Shown one piece after another: positions 1 through 4,754 of a stretch of 7,590 bases of DNA. Below the pieces are notes generated by a model. That model was given only the letters and a program-made list of their open reading frames with translations. It did no database searches and had not been told where the DNA came from. Each line of letters begins with the position of its first letter. Position 1 is the stretch's first letter. A program made the translations under genes and the position numbers. The stretch spans positions 1-7,590 of the forward strand of contig JAQVOV010000075.1 of NCBI GenBank assembly GCA_028702395.1. The letters are read 5' to 3'. Origin of the DNA: Candidatus Omnitrophota bacterium (GTDB lineage: Bacteria > Omnitrophota > Gorgyraeia > JABMRN01).

Positions 1-642
1 ATCCTGGGTGTCTCGGAAAATGCTGATCTTGAGCAAATAAAGAAAGCATATAGAAAACTCGCACTTAAATATCATCCGGACAGGGCCAGTGAAAATAAAA
101 AACATGAAGCTGAAGAGCAGTTCAAAGAGATCTCTGAAGCGTATTATGTTCTAAGTGATGAAAAACGCAAAGCAGAATATGATGCTTATAAACAAGGGTA
201 TAGACAGCATGCTGATACTGATTTTGCCGAAGAACACGGGTTTGATTTTGATGAGATATTAAAGCATTTTTCAGGATTTAAACAGACCCGAACATCTTCA
301 GGAAGAAAAGCATCGCCTAAAGCTGTGTTTGAATTTGATGATATCTTTGATGTATTTGATCATATGGGTAATAACCGATCAGGACAATATATATATCAAA
401 CAGAAAATGATGAACCGCAATATGAAAAGGAAGATACGGATATTCGTGTGTCAATAAAAGTACCACAAAATCTTTTGATAAAAGGTGGAGAGGTTAAGTT
501 CTCTCACAAAGGAAAGAGTCTTACTGTAAAAATAAAACCCGGAACTGTCGATGGGCAAAAACTAAGATTGAAAGATCAAGGCACTTTATGCAAGTGTTGT
601 GACCATTTAGGAGATATGATAATAACAGTAAATAAAAAATAA
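1..642 (+). CDS. DnaJ-like J-domain co-chaperone with a single short C-terminal domain (5' end cut by window)
   Basis: Frame 1 is open from the first base to the TAA at 640-642, giving 213 visible codons. Residues 1-62 are a J-domain: an ILGVSENAD start, helix II with KKAYRKLALKYHPD, the HPD triad at visible residues 25-27 (nt 73-81), and the helix III pattern FKEISEAYYVLSD. By comparison with DnaJ only about 5-8 N-terminal residues are missing. HPD is the motif that stimulates DnaK (Hsp70) ATPase, so a cytosolic Hsp70 co-chaperone role follows from the family. Residues 80-122 are a Phe/Asp-rich linker. Residues 146-213 resemble one DnaJ C-terminal beta domain (IKVPQNLLIKGGEV, IKPGTVDGQKLRLKDQG). 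The four-repeat zinc finger and a second C-terminal domain are absent, so this is neither canonical DnaJ nor full CbpA. An odd CKCCDH cluster (197-202) sits where DnaJ has a glycine-rich loop. A start at GTG 325 would cut off the J-domain and is not credible. Family confidence is high, precise role uncertain. Confidence 0.93.
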   Translation: MLGVSENADLEQIKKAYRKLALKYHPDRASENKKHEAEEQFKEISEAYYVLSDEKRKAEYDAYKQGYRQHADTDFAEEHGFDFDEILKHFSGFKQTRTSSGRKASPKAVFEFDDIFDVFDHMGNNRSGQYIYQTENDEPQYEKEDTDIRVSIKVPQNLLIKGGEVKFSHKGKSLTVKIKPGTVDGQKLRLKDQGTLCKCCDHLGDMIITVNKK

Positions 643-647
643 AAGTC

Positions 648-657
648 AAAGGAGGTG
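648..657 (+). other. Orphan near-perfect Shine-Dalgarno sequence
   Basis: AAAGGAGGTG lies 5 nt after the DnaJ-like stop codon. It matches the 16S anti-Shine-Dalgarno sequence better than the ribosome site of any gene in the window. No credible reading frame follows: GTG at 655 gives only four codons before TAA, and the next real start (734) is about 76 nt away with its own AGGAGGT. It may be a relic, a ribosome stand-by site or chance. Only the match itself is directly seen. Confidence 0.35.
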
Positions 658-672
658 AAGGCAAAATAAGGG

Positions 673-678
673 TATAAT
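673..678 (+). promoter_or_regulatory. Possible -10 box (TATAAT) ahead of hsp20
   Basis: A consensus TATAAT lies 56 nt upstream of the hsp20 start codon, in the 91-nt gap after the DnaJ-like gene. The hexamer 17 bp upstream (650-655, AGGAGG) is unlike TTGACA and there is no TGn extension, so this is at best a weak internal promoter. In such AT-rich DNA a chance match is quite possible. No CIRCE element or sigma-32-type promoter was seen in the gap. Confidence 0.25.
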
Positions 679-721
679 TTAAAAAAGCTGTTTAAGGTTT
701 AAACAATCAACAACAAAGAAC

Positions 722-728
722 AGGAGGT
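722..728 (+). promoter_or_regulatory. Strong ribosome binding site of hsp20
   Basis: AGGAGGT ends 5 nt before the ATG at 734. It decides that start over the out-of-frame ATG at 729-731, which touches the Shine-Dalgarno sequence, and predicts efficient translation. Confidence 0.8.
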
Positions 729-733
729 ATGAA

Positions 734-1201
734 ATGGCTATTATTCCTTATGGAAAGAACAATTGGTTCGAACCTTTTAACGAACTGGAGAGTATTCAAA
801 GGGAGGTCAATAATTTATTTGATTTTTCTTTGGATAGAAAACCATGGAGACAAAAAAGTCTTTTTGAAGGGCAGTGGTCCCCTCAAATAGATGTGTATGA
901 TACAAAAGATAATCTTACTGTAAAAGTGGATGCACCCGGTTTAAATAAAGATGAAATAGATGTATCAATGGAGAATAATTTTCTGATTGTAAAAGGAGAA
1001 AAGAAAAAAGAAAACGAGGTCAAGGAAGCTAACTACTACAAAACAGAACGTTTCTACGGAAGCTTTTACAGAAGACTGCAGCTGCCTGTAGAGGTGGATG
1101 CAGAAAAAATATCAGCAAAATATGATAAAGGTGTTTTAAGCCTTACTTTGCCTAAGAAGGAAAAAGAAAAGGCAAAACAGATCAAAATAGATATAAAGTA
1201 A
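734..1201 (+). CDS. Cytoplasmic small heat-shock protein (Hsp20/alpha-crystallin family)
   Basis: This 155-residue protein has the usual sHsp length and layout. An N-terminal arm (1-47) includes WFEPFNELESIQREVNNLF, typical of bacterial class A sHsps. The alpha-crystallin domain spans about 48-141, with the VDAPGL turn (65-70), a GEKKKENE stretch (88-95), ERFYGSFYRRLQLP (105-118) and the signature A-x-Y-D-K-G-V-L (128-135). A basic C-terminal tail carries I-x-I contacts (IKI 150-152, IDI 152-154), which in the family dock into neighbouring subunits to build oligomers. No signal peptide is visible. The family role is ATP-independent holding of unfolding proteins for DnaK/DnaJ refolding, which suits the J-domain gene 91 nt upstream. 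The product stops 43 nt before a second, exported Hsp20. Co-transcription with both is inferred from spacing and lack of a terminator. Confidence 0.96.
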   Translation: MAIIPYGKNNWFEPFNELESIQREVNNLFDFSLDRKPWRQKSLFEGQWSPQIDVYDTKDNLTVKVDAPGLNKDEIDVSMENNFLIVKGEKKKENEVKEANYYKTERFYGSFYRRLQLPVEVDAEKISAKYDKGVLSLTLPKKEKEKAKQIKIDIK

Positions 1202-1229
1202 TATGTTTTATTATTATGGAATTTAAAGC

Positions 1230-1235
1230 AAGGAG
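1230..1235 (+). promoter_or_regulatory. Ribosome binding site of the exported sHsp
   Basis: AAGGAG lies 9 nt before ATG 1245. It supports that start, which is also the one that gives an intact signal peptide. Confidence 0.7.
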
Positions 1236-1244
1236 AGCTTTAAC

Positions 1245-1844
1245 ATGAAAAAAAACATAATTATTTTAAGTGTTTTTGCAGGTCTTTTATCTATAAGTTA
1301 TTTTCCGTCATTTGCTGTTAATGAAAATGCAGAGGATCTAAAAAAACAAATAGAGATCCTGCAAAAACGTGTAGAATTATTAGAGGAAAAAAATGAACGT
1401 GAACAGGAACCCATCACAGAAGAGATACCTTTAAAAAGATGGGATCCTTTTGAGGAAATATCCAGTATGCAGCATGTTATGGATAAAATGCTTCAGGATT
1501 CATTTTATCATAGAGGCAATCCAAATAAAGGCATGTTTAAAAGCAATATGCTTTATGATGCTGATTTTAAGATCCAAGATGAAAAAGATAAATATGTCAT
1601 ACGTTTTGATATGACAGGATCAAATAAGGACAAATTGGATATACAGGTCAATCCAAGAGCGATCACAGTTAAAGGAGAAAGAGAAGAGAAGCAAGTAGAG
1701 CAAGATCAAGGACAATACTTAGCTTCAAGTAGTTATTCTTCTTTTATGAGGTCTATCCCTATTCCTTTGAACGCAGATACCAGTAAAATGGAAACGGAAA
1801 TCGAAGGGGAGGAGCTTATAATTACACTGCAGAAAAAAAGTTAA
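1245..1844 (+). CDS. Exported (periplasmic) Hsp20-like protein with signal peptide and coiled coil
   Basis: This 199-residue protein has four visible parts. Residues 1-24 form a classical Sec signal peptide: MKKN, a hydrophobic core, then PSFA with likely cleavage after Ala24. There is no lipobox Cys. Residues 29-52 form a short coiled coil with a clean heptad (L32, I36, L39, V43, L46, N50). Residues 62-90 include KRWDPFEEISSMQHVMDKML, which mirrors the N-terminal arm of the neighbouring Hsp20 and suggests a duplicated paralogue. Residues 103-196 are an alpha-crystallin-like domain (IRFDMTGSNKDKLDIQV, AITVKGEREEK, SSFMRSIPIPLNAD). It is diverged: the G-V-L signature is replaced by G-E-E-L (188-191), the ERFYGSF-type motif is weakened, and the protein ends right after the last strand with no I-x-I tail. 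I infer a periplasmic holdase or envelope-stress protein whose coiled coil may replace the missing tail in oligomerisation. It is the last gene before the 1868-1905 terminator. Fold confidence is high, function inferred. Confidence 0.88.
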   Translation: MKKNIIILSVFAGLLSISYFPSFAVNENAEDLKKQIEILQKRVELLEEKNEREQEPITEEIPLKRWDPFEEISSMQHVMDKMLQDSFYHRGNPNKGMFKSNMLYDADFKIQDEKDKYVIRFDMTGSNKDKLDIQVNPRAITVKGEREEKQVEQDQGQYLASSSYSSFMRSIPIPLNADTSKMETEIEGEELIITLQKKS

Positions 1845-1867
1845 TGGAAAATCCAGCTGTTTGAGTG

Positions 1868-1905
1868 AAAAGCAGAGATAGGCAAAAAGCATATCTCTGC
1901 TTTTT
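1868..1905 (+). terminator. Intrinsic terminator of the chaperone cluster
   Basis: A perfect 13-bp stem (1868-1880 with 1892-1904, core AGCAGAGATA/TATCTCTGCT) encloses an 11-nt loop, and T1901-T1905 form the 3' U-run. It begins 23 nt after the exported sHsp stop. The A-tract on the left arm means it could also work on the minus strand, but no minus-strand gene faces it. A weaker alternative stem, AAAAAGCA (1884-1891) with TGCTTTTT (1898-1905), competes for the same right arm. Confidence 0.85.
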
Positions 1906-1950
1906 CAAGATAGAGGGCAATGGAGAAGAGAAACTTTTAAAAATAAGATA

Positions 1951-1979
1951 TTGACAAAATATGAAAAGCATAATAAAAT
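1951..1979 (+). promoter_or_regulatory. Sigma-70-type promoter of the regulator/efflux operon
   Basis: The -35 box TTGACA (1951-1956) is a perfect match. A 17-bp spacer follows, then the -10 box TAAAAT (1974-1979). Transcription would start near 1986, inside the inverted repeat at 1973-2018, leaving a leader of about 50 nt. It lies downstream of the chaperone terminator, so the efflux operon should have its own control. The near-consensus boxes suggest a strong promoter held down by a repressor. Confidence 0.8.
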
Positions 1980-2018
1980 TACAGCCAGCTATAAAATTAT
2001 AGCTGGCTGTAATTTTAT
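1973..2018. promoter_or_regulatory. Perfect 22-bp inverted repeat, probable operator of the TetR-type regulator
   Basis: Left arm 1973-1994 and right arm 1997-2018 are exact reverse complements with AA (1995-1996) between them. The core is ACAGCCAGCTATAA and its complement. The repeat starts at the -10 box, covers the predicted transcription start and ends 17 nt before the regulator's start codon. A bound repressor would therefore block polymerase directly. The 46-bp span is long for one TetR dimer and could hold two. RNA from this promoter starts inside the left arm and can form only a short stem (1987-1994 with 1997-2004), and no U-run follows, so a DNA operator fits better than a terminator. 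Confidence 0.78.
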
Positions 2019-2022
2019 AAGA

Positions 2023-2029
2023 AAGGGGT
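2023..2029 (+). promoter_or_regulatory. Ribosome binding site deciding the TTG start of the regulator
   Basis: AAGGGGT lies 6 nt before TTG 2036. The in-frame alternative TTG at 2042 would be 12 nt away, and no ATG is suitably placed, so TTG 2036 is preferred. A TTG start would keep regulator levels low. Confidence 0.6.
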
Positions 2030-2035
2030 GCGAAT

Positions 2036-2674
2036 TTGTCATTGAGAGAAAAAAAATATGCTAAAACAAAAGTCTCACTTACAAAAGCTTTTATCAAAAG
2101 AGTGCAGCAAAAAGCCGTTGCAGATATATCTATTAAAGATGTTTGTGAAGAGGTAGGGGTAGCGGAAAAAACTTTTTACAATTATTTTCCTCATAAAACA
2201 GATCTTATTGAATATCATCTTCAGCTTGAAGGAAAACGTATCCTCCATCAGGTTGATGAAAAGGCAAAAAGTGGAGGACCTGTTAAGTTTATCGAGGTTT
2301 TATTTGATCTTGTTGCAGAGCATATGGAAAATTCAAAATTTGCACATGAAGTAATGAGATTCATCCTTGATTATAAATACACAAAGAAAAAAATAAAAAT
2401 ATCCGAAGGTGAAGTGAGCTATGCCTTTTCTGATATTAAGTGTCCAAATAAATTCTTAAAGGTTACTATTGATGAAGTTATTGAACAGAAAGTAAAAGAA
2501 GTTTTAAAGCAGACAAAATTAAAAAACCAATTTTTATATAAAGAACTTACTATCACAATACTAAGTATTCTCGTTGGAACGCCTATTATAATAAAGAAAC
2601 TGGGGCTTAAGGATATTAAAGAAAAATTCAGAAATCAGATACAATTATGCTGGAAAGGTCTAGGGATAAAATAA
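2036..2674 (+). CDS. TetR/AcrR-type transcriptional regulator, likely repressor of the efflux operon
   Basis: This 212-residue protein has the usual TetR length. The N-terminal DNA-binding domain covers about residues 8-56: a helix-1 region with TKAFIKRVQQK, then the helix-turn-helix at 31-53 (ISIKDVCEEVGVAEKTFYNYFPHK), with the hallmark T-F-Y-N-Y-F-x-x-K in the recognition helix. The rest (about 57-212) is diverged and mostly helical, as expected for the ligand and dimer domain, so the inducer cannot be read from sequence. The gene has its own promoter and a large palindrome immediately upstream, and overlaps the TolC-type gene by the TAATG at 2672-2676. I infer that it represses its own operon and is released by a pump substrate. 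It starts with TTG. An activator role is possible but less usual for this layout. Confidence 0.88.
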   Translation: MSLREKKYAKTKVSLTKAFIKRVQQKAVADISIKDVCEEVGVAEKTFYNYFPHKTDLIEYHLQLEGKRILHQVDEKAKSGGPVKFIEVLFDLVAEHMENSKFAHEVMRFILDYKYTKKKIKISEGEVSYAFSDIKCPNKFLKVTIDEVIEQKVKEVLKQTKLKNQFLYKELTITILSILVGTPIIIKKLGLKDIKEKFRNQIQLCWKGLGIK

Positions 2675-4065
2675 TGTTGACAGAGGAAAAGCTTTTTCAA
2701 GGTAAGAAAGGGGATATTAAGGTAAAAAACAGAATATTGAAATTTGCGATAATATTCATTGTGTTTTTTTCTTTAACGGAAGCTTATTCGCAAGACTCAT
2801 TTCAAATGACTTCAGAAGCAGGTTCTCCCGAAAAAATATCTTTAGCACAAGCTATAGACTTTGCCTTCAAAAATTCAGAAGAAATAAAGATAACATCTCA
2901 ACAGGTATCGCAAAGTGAATCGCAATACAGGGAAAGGCTTGGAGATTATTATCCTCATATTGATGCACAAGTTTCATGGACAAACAATCTTAAATATCCT
3001 GTGAATGATGTTTATCCAAAAGCAGCGAATTATAATTATGTAATGAATAATAAGATAAAGACAACACAACTTGTATATTCTTTTGGGAAAGTAGACAATG
3101 CTGTAAGAGCAGCAAAAGAAAGCATAAACACCAATTTTTTCAAGAAAGAGGCCACACAAGAGGAAATAAGGTTTGCTTCTAAAATAGCTTATTATGCGGT
3201 TATATTCAGAAAGAATATATTATTAATAACCGAGGAGTCTTATCAAAATGCATTAGAAAATAAAGATATCCTTGAAAACAGGACTTTTGCTGGAAGAGTT
3301 TCAAGGAAAGATAATATAGAAATCGAATCTGATCTTGCGTCAAGAATACCGTTCCTTTCAAGTGCAAAAGCAGAGCTTATTTCTGCAGAAAATACTCTTA
3401 AAAGAGTTATGGGAATTTCTTTGGTCAAAAATATAGAACTTGCAGATACTCTTGCTGAAAGTTATGAGTATATAAAAGAGGAAAACCTGCTTGAGAGAAT
3501 GTATCAAGAAGAACCAAGTTTAAAAGCATATAACTCTTTGATAAAGGTGCAGGAAAGTATTGTAAAAGCTAAAAAAGCTGAGCACCTTCCAACAATATCA
3601 GGGTTTGGACAATGGGAATATAACGGGAAAAATGATAACAATGCTTTTGTTGGGAGTAGTAATATGGATAATTTTGCTGTTATTGGTGTACAAGTAGAGA
3701 TCCCTATATGGGAAGGGGGACAAATAACAGAAAGAGTTAATCAAGCTCAAGAAGATAAAGTTATCTCAGAATTAGAATATCAAAAAAGACAGAAGGATCT
3801 TACTCTTGAACTAAAAAACGCAATTTCAGATTATACGCAATATATAATTACTTTAAAAGCTAATAAAGAAGCGGTTAAGCTTGCAGAGCAGAGGTTTTCC
3901 CTTTTTCAGGACCTTTTTCACACTGGACAAGTGAGCGTGCTGGAACTCAATGATGCAGAGTTAGCTCTGACTAATAATAAGGTAAATATGCAGGAAACTA
4001 TATTTAGGATCAATCAGTCCATGGCAACAATCGAAAAACTTGTGTTATCAGGAGATATAACATGA
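2674..4065 (+). CDS. TolC-type outer-membrane efflux protein
   Basis: From ATG 2674 the product is 463 residues, typical of TolC/OprM-family channels. A hydrophobic segment (about 20-37, ILKFAIIFIVFFSLTEA) followed by YSQ looks like a Sec signal peptide with a long N-region. The mature part has two OEP repeats: SLAQAIDFAFKNSEEIKI and YPHIDAQVSWTNN in the first, EPSLKAYNSLIKVQESIVKAKKAEHLPTISGFGQWEYN in the second. Strand-like VQVEIPIWEGGQ and the late helical FSLFQDLFHTGQVSVLELNDAELAL are classic for the family. It should form a trimeric outer-membrane and periplasmic tunnel for the RND pump downstream. Start choice: ATG 2674 overlaps the regulator stop (TAATG) and has AGGG 8 nt upstream. ATG 2647 would add nine residues and a 28-nt overlap. 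No lipobox Cys was seen. It overlaps the adaptor gene by ATGA. Confidence 0.93.
   Translation: MLTEEKLFQGKKGDIKVKNRILKFAIIFIVFFSLTEAYSQDSFQMTSEAGSPEKISLAQAIDFAFKNSEEIKITSQQVSQSESQYRERLGDYYPHIDAQVSWTNNLKYPVNDVYPKAANYNYVMNNKIKTTQLVYSFGKVDNAVRAAKESINTNFFKKEATQEEIRFASKIAYYAVIFRKNILLITEESYQNALENKDILENRTFAGRVSRKDNIEIESDLASRIPFLSSAKAELISAENTLKRVMGISLVKNIELADTLAESYEYIKEENLLERMYQEEPSLKAYNSLIKVQESIVKAKKAEHLPTISGFGQWEYNGKNDNNAFVGSSNMDNFAVIGVQVEIPIWEGGQITERVNQAQEDKVISELEYQKRQKDLTLELKNAISDYTQYIITLKANKEAVKLAEQRFSLFQDLFHTGQVSVLELNDAELALTNNKVNMQETIFRINQSMATIEKLVLSGDIT
4050..4054 (+). promoter_or_regulatory. Ribosome binding site of the adaptor gene, inside the TolC-type gene
   Basis: AGGAG lies 7 nt before ATG 4062 and supports this start, which overlaps the upstream TGA as ATGA. 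Translation of the two genes is probably coupled. Confidence 0.65.
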
Positions 4066-4751
4066 GAATACTAAAACACACTTTTGGTAAAAGGGAAATT
4101 ATATATCTCTGTATCATTTTAATTTTATTGGCAGTTATTCGAATGAAAAAAACGCAAATTACCATAGAAAGAAATAAAAAGATAATTAGCATGATAAATG
4201 AATTTAGGGATAAGGGGATACCTGTTGAAATTGATATTGCTTCTGTTCAAGATGTTTTTTTGTATGAAAAGACAACCATTTTAAAATCCGTTGATAATAA
4301 TTTTTATGGATATCTTACAAGGGTACAAAAAAAAGAAATAAAGCCTGGAGCAAAAGTCTATACGAAAATAAACGGGAAGAAAATATATGGTGTAATATTT
4401 GAAATCGCTGATAATTTGGATATGTCAGAGGGAATGTTTAAAAGCAAGGTCAAATTTCAGGAACCTATAAATGATGAAAAGATCGTAATTTATATGCAGG
4501 TAAAAGAATATAAAAATGTTTTTGCATATGATAATTCCATTTTACAAAGAGAAGAACACCGGACATATTTGTGGAAAATAAAAGATAATAAAGCCTATAA
4601 GATAGAGGTATATGTGTGTGCCAGAGATGTTACTAAATCAATAATAGACAAAGGAATCGTTTCTGGTGATGAGGTTGTAATAAAAGGTGCTTCTATGCTA
4701 AGCGAAGGTGATTTCGTTAGAATTGTTAAGACATCTGAAAATAAAGGATAA
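4062..4751 (+). CDS. Short RND membrane-fusion (periplasmic adaptor) protein lacking recognisable lipoyl and hairpin regions
   Basis: This 229-residue protein sits exactly where an HlyD/AcrA-type adaptor is expected, between TolC-type and RND genes, but such adaptors usually have 350-400 residues. Residues 12-27 are a hydrophobic anchor (IIYLCIILILLAVI) without a lipobox Cys or a clear cleavage site. IPVEIDIASVQD (53-64) resembles the usual mature start of adaptors. Residues 85-140 look like the beta-barrel domain (LTRVQKKEIKPGAKVYTKING, YGVIFEIADNLDMSEG). Residues 141-223 look like the membrane-proximal domain, ending VSGDEVVIKGASMLSEGDFVRIV, a pattern strongly typical of the family. No biotinyl/lipoyl motif and no heptad-rich alpha-hairpin is visible, so roughly 100-150 residues of the standard fold are missing. 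The frame is open and gene junctions are intact, so it does not look like a broken gene. Without a hairpin it may brace the permease without the usual contact to the channel tip. Role inferred from context and C-terminal patterns. Confidence 0.78.
   Translation: MRILKHTFGKREIIYLCIILILLAVIRMKKTQITIERNKKIISMINEFRDKGIPVEIDIASVQDVFLYEKTTILKSVDNNFYGYLTRVQKKEIKPGAKVYTKINGKKIYGVIFEIADNLDMSEGMFKSKVKFQEPINDEKIVIYMQVKEYKNVFAYDNSILQREEHRTYLWKIKDNKAYKIEVYVCARDVTKSIIDKGIVSGDEVVIKGASMLSEGDFVRIVKTSENKG
4743..4748 (+). promoter_or_regulatory. Ribosome binding site of the RND permease
   Basis: AAAGGA, at the 3' end of the adaptor gene, lies 6 nt before ATG 4755. It supports this start, which leaves only 3 nt between the two genes. 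Confidence 0.6.
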
Positions 4752-4754
4752 AAA

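Noticed and set aside
690..704. GTTTAA-GGT-TTAAAC stem as a terminator
   Set aside because: The stem has only six pairs, mostly A-T, and no U-run follows.
643..733. CIRCE or sigma-32-type heat-shock control site ahead of hsp20
   Set aside because: I looked for TTAGCACTC-N9-GAGTGCTAA and CTTGAA/CCCCAT-type boxes in the gaps at 643-733, 1202-1244 and 1845-2035 and found none.
1822..2097. 91-codon minus-strand open frame across the intergenic region
   Set aside because: It runs through the terminator, promoter, palindrome and the start of the regulator gene, with a low-complexity Phe/Ser/Leu product. The regulatory signals explain this DNA better.
2677..2682. TTGACA as a second internal promoter before the TolC-type gene
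   Set aside because: No -10-like hexamer lies 16-18 bp downstream, and the overlapping genes indicate one operon.
4062..4751. Short adaptor as a frameshifted or decayed gene
   Set aside because: The frame is intact and has its own Shine-Dalgarno sequence. It is tightly coupled to both neighbours and ends with a normal membrane-proximal pattern. No space remains on either side for missing parts.
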